Notes: generated from the sequence alone by a model not told the origin. A DNA stretch of 64,000 bases from Agrostemma githago (GCA_958450325.1 OY288242.1:26046474-26110473), one strand, 5' to 3'; shown: positions 1-12,198, counted from the first letter of the stretch. Program-made: numbers and translations.

Positions 1-965
1 GGGGACCGCAGGGTGGACGCAGCAGGGGTGAAGCAGGCAGAAAGAAAAATGATGAAGGCGATATTCCAAGAAAAGAGCGTGTATCTTATCAGCCCAGGTT
101 TGATAGCTACACGGCTCTCAACAAATCCAGAGCAGAGATTTTCGAGCTGGAAAAAGAAACAGCAAAGTGGAATCGCCCAAGCAAGCCACGCAGTCCGAAG
201 GGTGATCCGAAGAAATTCTGCACGTTTCACGACTGCGTCGGACATACCACCGAGGAGTGTCGGCACCTAAAAGACGAAATTGAAAAGCTCATCAGGAATG
301 GGTGGCTGAGTAACTATGCTGCAAGAAACAAGAGTCAGAAGGAAGCGGTTGACAAACCTAAGGGGTCAGTGGAAAATCGTCTGGTAATCCATGTGGTGTC
401 GGGAGACGCGGAAGGCCAGACAAGCAAAAGAGGTCAAAAAAGGCAAATACGCGAACTCCGAAACCAGATATGCTACGCTGAGAGGGCCGGGAGTCCAAAG
501 GGCCTGACCCTGAGCATCACCCCCCAGGATGCAGGGCGGGTTATCTACCCTCACAGCGACCCCTTGATATTATTCCTCGTCATCAGTAATCATATAGTGA
601 GGAGGTGTATGGTAGAAACTGGCGCCTACACAAACTTACTATACAAAGACGCATTTGAGAAGATGAATCTAGAAAAGAGGCACCTCAAGCCTGCCCCTGG
701 ATCGTTGTAAGGGTTCAGCGGAGCAGGCGTGCTTCCAATGGGAATCATTGACCTACCAGTGACGTTTGGAGAAGGTACCTCGGCCAGAAACATCAGGGCA
801 TCGTTTGTCGTGGTGGACGCCAAGTCAGCATATAATGCCCTGATAGGCAGGGCTACCCTGGACGAAATTGAGGCCGCCATATCAATCAGAGCCCTAACCA
901 TAGCCTACGTCACGGACTTCGGCATGGAAGGAAAGGTGCATGGTGACCAAGAATCAGCTAGGTAG
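1..965 (+). pseudogene. Tat gag 3' end and aspartic protease (degenerate)
   Basis: One frame runs from the window start to about 1694 with stops. It shows a gag-type zinc knuckle (C-X4-C-X2-H-X4-C) near 217-260, followed by an EEC..LKDEIEKLI helix typical of Tat gag. The protease follows near 600-900 with the downstream hydrophobic motif NALIGRATL. Its active-site triad reads E-T-G instead of D-T/S-G, the codon at 615-617 being GAA. In-frame TAA (708-710) and TAG (963-965) interrupt it. Gag forms the particle and the protease would mature the polyprotein, so this copy cannot supply a functional protease. The Asp-to-Glu change and both stops are read directly; the family call rests on motif order. 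Confidence 0.75.
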
Positions 966-1100
966 TGCTACTCTGTAGCCCTGCACACCCAGGAAACGGA
1001 ACGAAAGGGTAAAAGAAAAGCGGACAGTTCTCCCAGCAGGGAAGGAGAGATTCCAGCTGGCCAGTAGGCAGCGTACCACCTCGAACCTGGGGGAGAAAGC

Positions 1101-2203
1101 ATGCTGGTAGACCTAGAGCCAGGAAGGCAAGTCCTCATAGGGGCTGACCTGGTAGATCCCTACCGAGAAGAACTGATCAAAGTCCTGAGAGACAACAGGG
1201 ATGTATTTGCCTACTTGGCAGACAAAATGCCAGGAATATATCCGGCGCACATCGTTCACAAGCTGAACGTAAGCCCGGAGGCATGCCCTGTAGAACAGAA
1301 GAAAAGAAACATGTCCGCCGAAAAAGATCAAGCCATAAAAGAGGAAATCAAAAAACTTTTGAAAGCTGATTTCATAGAAGCCTGTAACTACCCTGAATGG
1401 CTGGCGAATGTTGTGATGGTGAAAAAGTCCTCAGGCACCTGGAGGATGTGTGTGGACTTCACCAATCTCAACAAAGCCTGCCCAAAAGACTGCTATCCTC
1501 TCCCGAGGATTGATCAGCTGGTAGACGCCACCAGCGGGTACACCACACGCAGCTTCTTGGATGCCTTTTCAGGCTATCACCAAGTCTACCTCTGGCAGCC
1601 CGACAAGGTAAAATGTGCCTTCATCACCAGCTCTAGTACGTATATGTATAAGATGATGTCATTCGGCCTCAAGAACGCAGGCGCCACTTACTAGCGATTG
1701 GTCAACAAGGTTTTTGAGAAACAGAAGGGCAGAAACTTGGAGGTTATGTCGACGATGCAATCGTAAAAAGCAAAGGGAATGTGGAGCACCTGAAAGACCT
1801 GCAGGAAACTTTCTCTTCCCTGCGCGCATACCAAATGAAACTGAACCCCAAGAAATACACTTTTGGTGTCCGCTCTGGAAAATTTCTGGGTTTCTTAGTA
1901 AGCGCCAGGGGTATCGATGCGAACCCCGAAAAGGTTCAGGCAGTATTAGACCTCCCAGAACCAAAGACAATAAGAAACATCCAGCACCTGACAGGTAGGA
2001 TGGCTGCCCTGGCACGGTTCATTGCCAGGTCGGCCGATAAATCAACACCTTTCTTCAAAGTGCTGAAGGGAAACAAGCAGTTCAAATGGGAAGATGAAAA
2101 AAAAGAAGCCTTCGAACAACTTAAAGAAGCTGCCCACCCTGGCGAGGCCAGTAGCAGGGGAGAAGCTTTTTCTCTATATCGCCGTAACAAACACAACGGT
2201 TAG
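1101..2203 (+). pseudogene. Tat reverse transcriptase (degenerate)
   Basis: Ty3/gypsy RT in two frames. The first part (1101-1694) contains the WLANVVMVKK, WRMCVDFTNLNKACPKD and FLDAFSGYHQ motifs and ends at an in-frame TAG (1692-1694) just before the conserved RLVNKVF block. The frame then shifts near 1730-1745. The YVDD catalytic box is still encoded near 1747-1758, followed by LNPKKYTFGV, FLGFLVS and GRMAALARF. A further break lies near 2200 before the RNase H domain. LNKACPKD is characteristic of the Tat/Athila branch. The enzyme would copy element RNA to DNA, but the stops and frameshifts make this copy inactive. Confidence 0.88.
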
Positions 2204-2252
2204 CGCGGTGATTCTGAGGGAAGAAGCAGGCTCCTAGCAGCCGGTATATTTT

Positions 2253-3130
2253 GTGAGCCACGCCCTGGGGGCAGCGGAAAAGAACTACCTATTGGTTGAG
2301 AAAGCAGCCTATGTAGTCATCATTGCAGCTAGAAAGCTCAGGCCTTACTTCGATGCCCACCCTGTCGTGGTATTAACTGACCAGCCCCTGGAAAAGGTCC
2401 TGGAAAAATTTGAAAAGTCTGGAAGACTATTAAAGTGGGCCATAGAGCTGAGCGGGTTGGGAATATCATACCAGCCCAGGACCGCCATCAAGTCACAGGC
2501 CTTGGCAGATTTCCTGGCTGAGTGTTCCCACTCAGAAGAAGATGACCCACCTGCCGGGTAGTGGGTGGTATACACGGATGGATCCTCTACAGCCAACGGT
2601 GCGGGGGCAGGAATTGTGCTAACTAGCCCTGAAGGAGCGGACTTCGAGCATGCGCTCAGGTTAACCTTCCCCACATCAAATAACGAAGCTGAATACGAAA
2701 CCGTGCTGGCAGGCATTAATTTAGCCAAAGCTGCATGGGCCGAGAGACTCGTCCTGGCAACAGACTCCCAACTCATCGCCAACCGGATTAATGGAGAGTA
2801 TGAAGCCAGGGACCAAGCCATGGCCGCCGACCTGGAAAAAGTGAAACGGGAATTATCAGGGTTGAAGTCCTATGAAGTCAGGCAAATCCCCCGGTCCCAG
2901 AACAACCGGGCAGATGCCCTGTCTAAACTGGCCAGTTCTAGTCTACAGGACATAAGAAGGTCAGTCTGGGTAGACGTGGTCCAAGAAAAATCTACCATCC
3001 TCTGCCAGCCAGTCAGTGTCATCAAGGAAACAGGGCCCAAGGATTGGACGACCCCAATCATCCAGTTCAAGAAATACGAAACCTTTCCATCTGACCCTGC
3101 GCAAAAAAGAAGGATGCCGGCGAAAGCCGC
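2253..3130 (+). pseudogene. Tat RNase H domains (two in tandem)
   Basis: The first RNase H-like segment (2253-2561) has AYVVIIAARKLRPYF and VVLTDQPL, the degenerate gypsy RNase H fused to RT. After an in-frame TAG (2559-2561) a second RNase H starts with VYTDGSSTANGAG and continues through EAEYE and ATDSQL to NNRADALSKLAS. This dual arrangement, with an additional archaeal-type RNase H before integrase, is known for Tat elements and supports that assignment. Apart from that stop, the second domain is open and runs into integrase in the same frame. The domain would degrade RNA in RNA-DNA hybrids. Acidic residues D, E, D are visible in the expected order. Confidence 0.8.
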
Positions 3131-4281
3131 ATGGTTCATATTAATCAGTGAAGAGTTGTACAAAAAATCATTTTCCTCTCCTCTACTCAGATGCCTGGGG
3201 GCAGAGCAGGCTGCAGAAGTTCTAGATGACATTCACTCAGGAATCTGCGGCCACCACATAGGCGGGAGGTCACTAGCCCACAAGGCCCTAAGGGCAGGCT
3301 ACTACTGGCCAACTCTTCTAGCTGATGCAAGGGATTTTACCCATAAATGCAGAAAATGTCGGTTGTTTGCCCCATCAATTCATGCTCCGGCCCAGGAACT
3401 CAGGCCAATCTTGTCTCCCATTCCCTTCGCCCAGTGGGGGATGGACATTTTGGGCCCTTTTACTGCTGTAACGGGGGGCCAGAAGTTTTTAATAGTGGGG
3501 ATCGACTATTTTACAAAGTGGATTGAAGCCGAAGCAGTCCCAAACATTACCGAGCCTGCAGTCAGGAAGGTGATTTGGAGGAATATCATAACCAGATTTG
3601 GCCTACCCGAAGATGCTGGTATTTGATCATGGAAGACAATTTGACAACGCCCTTCTAAGGGTTTGGCTGGAAGGTCATGGCATAGCAGTTGCCTACTCTG
3701 CCGTCTGCCATCCACAAACTAACGGGCAGGCCGAGGCTGGCAACAAACAAATTCTGAACGGGCTAAAAAAGATGGTGGATGAGCTCAAAGGCAGGTGGGC
3801 AGATGAATTACCTAGCATACTGTGGTCAATCAGGACCACCCGGAAAGAATCCACGGGACAGACCCCCTTTGGCCTGGTCTACGGGGCTGAGGCCCTGCTA
3901 CCCATTGAGGTACAAATCCCCACCCTGCGATCCCAACAGTATAACAGGGCGGATAATGAAGCGACAATTATCGAGGCTCTGGACCTAGTCAGTGAAGTAA
4001 GGCAAGAGGCCGGCGTTAACATTGTCGCCTACCAGCAGCGGATGAGGAAAGCATACAACAAAAAGGTGAACGAAAGAAGTTTCCAAACAAGAGACTTGGT
4101 TTTAAGAAAGGCGCAGACAGTCGGGAGGTCAAGAGAACACGGAAAGTTAAGCGCCAATTGGGAGGGCCCGTATGAGGTCACCCGGATCATGGGACCAGGT
4201 ACCTACAGGATTGCCAACCCTGAAGGCCAGGAGCTGGCCGCCCAATGGAATGCCGACACTCTTAAGAAATACTATGTCTAG
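3131..4281 (+). pseudogene. Tat integrase (one frameshift)
   Basis: An HHCC zinc domain (HSGICGHHIGG ... CRKCRLF) starts near 3233, followed by the DDE core. The first Asp lies in WGMDILGP near 3437. The second is in FDHGRQF near 3625. The Glu is in NGQAEAGNKQ near 3722. A frameshift lies near 3605-3620, so the reading continues in another frame to TAG at 4279-4281. The C-terminal part (WEGPYEV, GTYRI, WNADTLKKYY) matches the usual DNA-binding tail and ends as Tat integrases do. All three catalytic acidic residues are present, so one indel separates this copy from an open integrase frame. Confidence 0.87.
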
Positions 4282-4499
4282 CCCCAAGAAATTGGAGGAT
4301 TTTATTTTCTTTTCAAAAATTGGCGGAGGACAGTCAGAAAAAATGTAGACGACTCCGACCATGGATGTCTTAAGAAATAAGAAAGTGTCCTGAATCCATA
4401 CTCGTTGTTTGTTCAAACTTGCATTTCACACACAAACGAGCAGGGGGCAATAGGGGAGGCCCCCTGTTGCTAAAACCAAGGAAAATGGACCCCCCAACA

Positions 4500-5498
4500 A
4501 AAAACCTAAGTCCCCCTGCCTACCTCTGGGCAGGCCCCCCGGGCTTCGACCAGAAGCCAGGGTCAGGCCGGGCCCCACGTGCCGAATGAACAAGGACTGG
4601 GGGCATCCCCCCAACCTTGTATAAAAAACACAAAGTCCCCCTGCCTACCTCTGGGCAGGCCCCTTGGACTTCGACCACAAGCCAGGGTCAGGCCGGGCCC
4701 CACGAGCCGAATGAACAAGGACTGGGGGCATCCCCCAACCTTGTATAAAAAACGTAAAGACCCCCTGCCTACCTCTGGGCAGGCAGGGGGCAGGCCCCCC
4801 GGACTTCGACCAGAAGCCAGGGTCAGGCCGAGCCCCACGTGCCGAATGAACAAGGACTGGGGGCATCCCCCCAACATTGCATAAAAAACGCAAAAATCCC
4901 CCTACCTACCTCTTGGCAGGCAGGGGGCAGGCCCCCTGGACTTCGACCAGAAGCCAGGGTCAGGCCGGGCCCCACGTGCCGAATGAACAAGGATTGGGGG
5001 CATCCCCTAACCTTGTATAAAAAATGCAAAGACCCCCTGCCTACCTCTGCGCAGGCAGGGGGCAGGCCCCCTGGACTTCGACCAGAAGCCAGGGTCAGGC
5101 CGGGCCCCACGTGCCGAATGAACAAGGACTGGGGGCATCCCCCCAACCTTGCATAAAAAACGCAAAATCCCCCTGCCTACCTCTTGGCAGGCAGGGGGCA
5201 GGCCCCCTGGACTTCGACCAGAAGCCAGGGTCAGGCCGGGCCCCACGTGCCGAATGAACAAGGACTGGGGGCATCCCCCCAACCTTGCATAAAAAACGCA
5301 AAATCCCCCTGCCTACCTCTTGGCAGGCAGGGGGCAGGCCCCCTGGACTTCGACCAGAAGCCAGGGTCAGGCCGGGCCCCACGTGCCGAATGAACAAGGA
5401 CTAGGGGCATCCCCCCAACCTTGTATAAAAAACGCAAAAGTCCCCCTGTCTACCTCTGGGCAGGCCCTCTGGACTTCGACCAGAAGCCAGGGTCAGGC
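4500..5498 (+). repeat. ~135-bp tandem repeat array in Tat 3' region
   Basis: About seven to eight units. An anchor (CAAGGACTGGGGGCATCC and close variants) recurs at 4591, 4716, 4851, 4988, 5123, 5259 and 5395, giving units of 125, 135, 137, 135, 136 and 136 bp. Each carries a C-rich/G-rich inverted pair (CCCCCTGCCTACCT against GGCAGGCAGGGGG), which could fold. The array starts about 220 bp after the integrase stop. Open frames on both strands here follow the repeat and are not genes. Hypervariable 3' regions of Tat elements are known sources of satellite repeats, and this array fits that. Confidence 0.92.
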
Positions 5499-5732
5499 CT
5501 GACCTTGAGAGAAAAACAGCAAGTAAAATGAAGAAAGTACATTCGTAACAAAAACAAGAAAAGTTTTGACAGATAAAACAATAAATCCTGGCACAAGAGA
5601 GTTAAAATATTACATCAAACCGGCAGCCGGCCACATTAGGGCCCGGCGCGGAAAAGGATCAAAATATCAACGGGGAAGCAAAGGCGCAGCAGGGTATGGA
5701 CAAGAACCCTCAGAGGACGATTGCCCCGCATG

Positions 5733-7812
5733 TTAAGCATTGGGGGCATCTTGGTCAGGGTCAGTGGCCTCCTCAGGCGACCTATTAACCCGAGCTTCAT
5801 TCTTTGCAGCATAAAGATCTTGAAAGGCATCCTCGTCAAAATTTGGGAACATCTCCCTAATAACTTCCATAACAAACTGCAAAGAGGAGGAGGCTCCTGC
5901 CTCAAAATTCGTCGCCACTGCAGCTTGGGTTTCTTGAATAATGGCGTTCTTCTCCTTCTGCCATTCCTCGCCTTTTACCTTCAGATCACGCTGCGCTCTT
6001 TGGAAGTCCTAGTCAGCTTTTATCAGGCGATCCTCCAGCTCAGCAATCTTTTTCTTGGACTGCTCCAACTCAGCAACCGCTCTCTTGGCCCCCTCCAGCT
6101 CATTCTTTACTTGCTCCAGCTTCGCCTCCAGGCCAGTTACCTCCCTCACAGCCTGTTCACCCTGAGCTTTCCAATGTGCTGCCTAGACCCTAGCCTCTCC
6201 CAGGTCGCCCCCGCACTTTGCCAGTTGGTCCTTCAAACTGGCAATAAGGGTAACATCCCTCTCAACCATCGCCAGGCAATCAGGGAAAGGGAGTCCAGGA
6301 GTAACGAGTAACTCTTCATCGCTCAGGCGGCTGAGGGCCGCCAGTTCGGTCGAGGCCTGGAAAACCCTGGAAGTGCGCTGGATGTACTGAATTACCTGGT
6401 TGGTAGTGGAAGTCACAGACTTAGTAAGGTGATCCGCCAATACAGCACTGGAGTCAGAAAGCAGGGCGGAACTAGTTGGTCTCGACCCCAGGGAAGGGTG
6501 AGTACCTACAGGGGAACCTCCCTGTCTTCTAACAGGGGAGGGGGTGGCCTCTAAAGCAGCCTCCCTCTCCACACCTCGAGGAATAGAAGGAGGAGTCGCC
6601 GACCTTGCAGGCGTAAGCCTGGGAGGAAGACGAAGTCTCGCTCGGTTGAAAGATATATTCTTCACGTACTTCATTAGGGCTTTACCACCTTTCTTATAGC
6701 TGGAAGGAAAGGAAGGGCGTTTTATGACAATGTTAAAATCACTGTCCAGTCCGAGGTCCCTCACCTCGTTCTTCGACCAAAGACAAGTGGCGAGATCTAC
6801 AGGACAAAGGAAAGTTAATCAGAAAAATACAGAAGAATAAAGCCGAAGGAAGACAAAATAACATTAGTATCCCTGAACTACCTCCGTCAAGGCCGGGGGT
6901 TAGACCCACGCGGGTCAGATAATCATCAGTGGCTATGAGCTCTGCATGAGGAAGCCAGAAGTCAGGGCCAAGTACGCCTGACCTGTCCTTGGAGGCGGCA
7001 AACCTCTTAACCAACTTCTGGTCCTTGTCAGTCAATTTTACCTCAAGGGCCTTTCCCCCAACGCCAGGGTGGTACTCTTGACGGGTCTCCAATATAGTAT
7101 GAACATGATTCCTGAAGTGGCGAGGAATCCGCCACCCTGTGGCGCTGTGCACATACAAGAAGTTATTTTTCCAGTCCTTCAGACTGTTTAAAACTGGCCA
7201 GACCAAAGAGCATTTTTTCTGCCTAAGGATGGAAAAATACACAAGGGAGCCTTCACCCTCAGAGGAGGCCACCATCTGCAGGCCGGCCATGAACCTCAAA
7301 GCGTTAATTGAAGGCCCCTCGCCGTGGAATAAACAGGTCCATGTATAAGCAATTAACGACCTGACCGCCACAGCAGTTAGCTGGGCAATGGCCACGTTCA
7401 TTCGTCTGAAAGTCTCCTCCAAAAAAGGGTGCAAAGGAAATCGCAGGCCGAACTCCAGGCACTTATGATAGACGGCTATGCAGCCGTCAGGGGGGCAACA
7501 CACAGTGTCCCTCTCTCCAGGGACAATGATGGTATACCCCTCCCCAAAATTATAAAATCGTTCGATAGCCCCAGCAGGGTTTTTCTCTAAAATCAAATCC
7601 CGGTTCTTAGACACCGTGTAGGTTCTCAGGGGAATTCTGTACTTGGCCTTGTCTAAATAGTAAGTCCTTCCCAGCTCCCTGGGGACGAGAGGGCCGACGA
7701 TTGAAGAGGTATCAATCTCCATCGCCTCGTCATCAGAGTCGATGACGTCAAAGGGAGCAGGGTCAGGAGAGTTGGCCCCCCCGCTCCCCTCCGAGCGGTC
7801 CTCCTCGGTCAT
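5733..7812 (-). pseudogene. Tat antisense ORF, Transposase_28-like, one intron
   Basis: The ATG at 7812 opens an acidic N-terminus (SDDEAMEID), then a block with PPDGCIAVYHKCLEFGLRFP and FLEETFRRMNVAIAQL. That block resembles the 'putative gypsy type transposon' family (PF04195). Exon 1 (7812-6882) ends at a GT donor; exon 2 resumes at 6796 after CTGTAG. Removing this 85-bp intron joins the frames exactly. Exon 2 continues through a Ser/Pro-rich segment and a long coiled coil (LEQVKNELEGAKRAVAELEQ) to TAG at 5733-5735, with in-frame TAGs at 6185-6183 and 6011-6009. The full length would be about 664 residues. It lies antisense to pol. Its role in the element is unknown. Confidence 0.75.
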
Positions 7813-7830
7813 TCTGACACCAGGCCCCCC

Positions 7831-10664
7831 TGTAATCCCCTATAAATTCTAATGCAAAACGGTGGCGGAATCACTATTGAGTTGGGATTAACACACTGAT
7901 AACTAAATTTTAATAATGAAAAGGTAAGTCAGTACAACTGCCACTTTTATAAAAAGGGCAAAAATTTAAAATCCTTAAAAATGTTAAACATACAAACCAT
8001 AGTATGAAAATAAATTCAACGGCGCAAGACCAAATGCCGCTCGCGAGCTCACACAACCCGAACAGATAATACCTGCCATGTTATAAACATAACAGCCACA
8101 ATTCAGTGGGGAGTAATGACGACGTTCTCCCAGCCATATTACATGATATTATTGCACAATTACTACTGTATCAAAATAGTTGAAAAATGGAAAACATTTA
8201 AAATGATACGGTAAAATAATTCGAAATGATTGTCAACCTGCAAATCCATGTCAATCAATAAAATAACGGCGCTATGGAAGTCAATCAGTGTAACGGAATA
8301 GACTTTCACTAGGATCATACTAAACTAGGTTCGAGAATTTAGTCAAAACAAATTAGACTTCAGTCTCTAACTAGGCAACTCAACTATAACAGGACTGCGT
8401 GCAGCGAGGTCCTGGCTTAAGTAATGTACCCCCCTCCTGGACACCAACCGTAATCCAGTTCAACCCGACGGCGACTTACCTGATGCGATATCTAAGTTTA
8501 AGGTCAAAATATACACACTCCTGAACACAAACCATGCTTAGTTCAACGACCAATGTGTCTCTAACTAGACACACCAGCTTTATAGTTGATGGCAAAACGT
8601 ATACCCTAGACTGTATTACTCTACCCGTACACTTATCCTTATTCCATAACTCCAAAACAAAGCCGTTGACAAAACGTTCTAAAAAGGAAACTTTCTAATA
8701 TAGGAAACTTTCTGATTTAGGAAACTTTCTATTTTTAGGAAATTTTCTATTTTAGGAAATTTTCTCGGAATAACAATACGATGAAAATAGCGTTATAGAA
8801 AAATATCGAGAATAGTAATTTACTCTAACTATAAAGTAAATATTATTAATTTCGCAAACTACTACTTTCGGCCTTAACAATTTTTAAGTTCTAAATCGAG
8901 TATAAATTGTTTATAAGAAATATCGAAATACCTCACAAACGTATTATTATTATTATTATTATTATTATGAATTAGGGTGTTTCGAAAATATATAAAACTA
9001 AAATTCCCTATTTATTATTAGTTTCGACGGAACGAGTATAAAATAATGTTTTACGACAATCATCTTTATAAAAGTAATTTATTTAACCTTCTTTATTTTA
9101 TTAAACATTTAAATTATTTTTGAATAACATAAAGGGTGACTTAAGATGAAACGGTTAAATTTTTAGAAGGTTCGAAATTGCTGGAAAATTAAATAAGTTG
9201 CTGTAAAATCGTGTTTTAACGATTATTCACGATTTCGCTTAAAAATTGATTCTATCATTTAAAAGCTTCGAAAAATAGTGTAAAAATTACGATAAATAAT
9301 TAAAACTAATATTTAGACAATCTGTCCAGAAAATAATTTTTTTCAAAATCTGGAAACTCGTTTTTAAAGGCTTTTACGGAAAACGCGTTAATAAACGTTA
9401 ACGATTAAAAATAAAAGCTAAATTCAAAACGATTTGTGCACGGTTGTTAAAAATCATAACTTATCAAGGAAATAAAAATTTTCCAGAAACTTTTCAGTTT
9501 TTAAGAAAAAAAAAATCCAGAATTAAAAAAAAATAGGAAAAACCGTCTTTTAATCATCGGTTTCGTTTTAAAAGGTTAAATAACTATTTATCGCTCTTTT
9601 TTATTTTATTAAATCTCGAATGTCACAAAAATAATTATTTTGTTAGAAAATATCAGAAACTTTATTTTGAATCGAGAATAAAAAATAAAAATCAAAAATT
9701 AAAAGGAATATTCGGTTTTAACGATAAACGGTGTTTTAGGACTATTTATTTTTTTTTCACCCACTTATAAAATTCGAAAAATTACGAAAATTTACAGAAA
9801 ATTAAATTTGGTCAGAATGTACGTACACAAAAAATTTTAGATTTAAATACGTAATTTAGGCATTTGAACATTAAATCGGTTTTAAATCGATTTTGTACGA
9901 AATCGGTTAAAAATCCATTAAACGACTCAAAAACTCGAAATCTGTAAAATTTATTTTTTTGGCAGGAACTTTAAAATTATATTAGTGTATCGGCCAAATA
10001 TTACGATTTAGTAACTATTATAACGATTTATTCGCTAATCTCGTAAAAACGAACATAACAACGAAATAATTGAAAATTAACGATTCTAAAACTTTTAAAT
10101 AAAAAAAAGTAATGACATACTATAATAGCCAAACAAAAACTTAAATTCTATACATGTAACTACGACAAAATATCATGCAATACTGAGATCGTCGTGTTAC
10201 CTTAATCAAGATCTGAGTCAATAATGTACTCGTCTTCCTCGGGGTTGTCTCGAAAACCTATATAAAAAAATATAAAAAGGTACAAGACCCCTATTAGCGT
10301 CGTAAATCGAGAAGTAGGAAGGAGGAATAGGGGTTTCGATGATTACCCTTGAATTAAGATGAACACGGAATGAAAAGAATGATCGAAGACGGGAAAAAAA
10401 AATTGAAGAACAGTGCACTGTTGTTGTTTACGTTCTTCTTCTTCTTTTTTTTTTGAGTGGAGAACGTACATTGTAAAGAGGAATATGGTTGGAGTTTAAA
10501 AGGGGTTGGGTAACTGCCAAAAGACGGTTAAAGGGGTAACTTGTAATAAGATAAAGAAGGAAATAGAGGAGTCGGTTTTGACTCTCAACCGACTACGAAA
10601 ATATCTCAGTCTGCTGAGGGAAACGGTCGGGTCTGCTACAATCTGAGCCCGATTCGCGATTAAA

Positions 10665-10696
<32 letters not shown>

Positions 10697-10978
10697 GACG
10701 GAAAACATATGAGAACGTGTTTATGAGAAAGAAGTATTAAAATCACGTTTCGAAAATAATTATATACGAAATCGCGTAGAAAAATATTAAATAGCAATTT
10801 CTCGAGATTAATTAAAATTCTCGCGAACAAGGAAATTAAAATTGGTTTTGAACGAAAATTTATTAAAGTGTTATACGAAGATCGAAATTAAGCTGGATGA
10901 AAAATAACGAGACTCGATAAGAGTCGATTTAATCGCAACGGGACGGATATCAAAGTTGTAAATTTTACGGGTGTTACA
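7831..10978. mobile_element. Solo LTR (3148 bp), probably chromovirus/Tekay type
   Basis: An AT-rich block begins TGTAAT and ends GTTACA, with CCCCC on both sides (7826-7830 and 10979-10983), a perfect 5-bp target duplication. No coding frame, PBS or PPT is visible inside. TGTAA..TTACA ends match the Tekay LTR at the right of the window. Read on the minus strand it starts TGTAACACCCG and has a pyrimidine-rich leader near 10480-10260, so I lean to minus, but orientation is unsettled. It interrupts the 5' leader of the Tat antisense ORF. Unequal recombination between the LTRs of a full element is the usual origin of a solo LTR. Confidence 0.85.
8944..8968. repeat. (ATT)n microsatellite in solo LTR
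   Basis: Eight or so ATT units lie within the AT-rich solo LTR. A second trinucleotide tract, (ATA)n, lies at 10665-10695 in the same LTR. No function is implied. Confidence 0.9.
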
Positions 10979-11281
10979 CCCCCGGAGGAGGAGGCAAGAT
11001 CAGTCCTAACCCCACCCCTACCCTCCGCCTATTCCGCCGAAGGGTCAGGAAAAGTAAGAATACGAGCACGGCGACTACTCATGGGGACTAAGGAGAAGAA
11101 AATACGAGGAAATGAAAAGATCAGGACTGAAGATAGGATTCCTACCTAAATCGACGGCCGCCAAATAAAGGTCCAAGAAAGAGAGCTCCTCAGTCTAAAG
11201 CGTTTTAGCGACAGAATATGAGGAAAAGGTTTTCTGGGTTTTCAAAAATGTGAAAGGGATAAATGGGAGGCGTAGGAGTGC

Positions 11282-11288
11282 TTTTATA
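11282..11288 (-). promoter_or_regulatory. TATA box upstream of Tat antisense ORF
   Basis: The minus strand reads CTTATAAAAGC here. Subtracting the 3148-bp solo LTR and its 5-bp duplication, it lay about 320 bp upstream of the antisense ATG at 7812. That suits a promoter with a leader of roughly 290 bases. It supports transcription of the antisense ORF from its own start rather than read-through. The box and spacing are read directly; promoter use is inferred. Confidence 0.5.
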
Positions 11289-11639
11289 AGCGAGAGAAAA
11301 CAAAGGGTCGCCCAACCAAGAGACTTCCCTAAGAAAAGCCCCCACGTGTCACACATTTTTAAAAACCCAACTACCCATCACTTCCCAAGAAATCTCGAAA
11401 AAGCAACAGAGGTCAGAAGGCAATCATTGCATGACGTCATTCATTCGTTCAAAAAAAAAACAACAAACACACATGAAAAAAGCCCGCCTAATTTTCCATT
11501 CATTGAAAAGGCCTAAAGACGGCCAAAGCTACAAAGTGGGTAGGGAAAATAAATTACAAAAGAAGCCTGGTACCCCGGCTCAGTCAGCCAGCCTACATGC
11601 ACAAGGCAGGCCTAATCATCAAAGCCTGGAGAATAGCCC

Positions 11640-12198
11640 CCAGGGCTATCATAGCCACCTATGTCAGATCCCCAATCCCAGTCATCAGAGTCCTTGAATG
11701 GATCATCAGGGCCTTCTTCCACATCCCTGCTAGAGGAATAGCCCTGACCTTCGCTATCTTCTGAGTCATGACTACTCACGTCCCAGTCCCTGCCATAGGG
11801 AACTGCCCTGACGCCTTCAGGACAGCATGGCCTTCTCTCCTCACCAAGGGCGAGGAAGGACCTGACTCAGGAGAGGAGCCTAGTTCAGGGCAATCAGGAT
11901 CGAACTTTTCAGGGTGTAGCCAAGAAAAACACCTATGGCATCCCCTATAAAAACAACCTCCCGCCTGGGAGCAGCGTCAAGGCGGAGGCCCAGCAGGGGA
12001 GGGGGACCTTTTGGGGCACTTGCTGGCCCTGGAGAGAGTTTTCCTCCTGACAACCCATTGAGGACGGGAGCGGTTCCGCCCATTGCGACGAATAATCAGA
12101 TGAGCCATATTAGAATACCTTAACCACCGGCGCCCTCTGAAACAGAGGACATCCACATAAACTCCACGGCGAAAAACCGTTTTCCTAATCCAAGACAT
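11640..12198 (-). pseudogene. Second Tat antisense reading frame (degenerate, uncertain)
   Basis: An ATG at 12198 opens a 73-codon basic frame starting MSWIRKTVFRRGVYVDVL and ending at 11977. Downstream on the same strand, in other frames, codons give SSHDSEDSEG and a D/G/Y-rich tail ending PGGYSPGFDD followed by a stop near 11675. A basic start and an acidic tail split across frames suggest either a spliced or a frameshifted small protein. I do not recognise the family. Its place between the first antisense ORF's promoter and the 3' LTR matches where some Tat elements carry additional antisense ORFs. It could also be chance open frame in GC-rich sequence. Confidence 0.3.

Noticed and set aside
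4426..5502. Overlapping open frames on both strands
   Set aside because: They arise from the GC-rich tandem repeat, whose unit lacks stops in several frames; no codon signal or family match.
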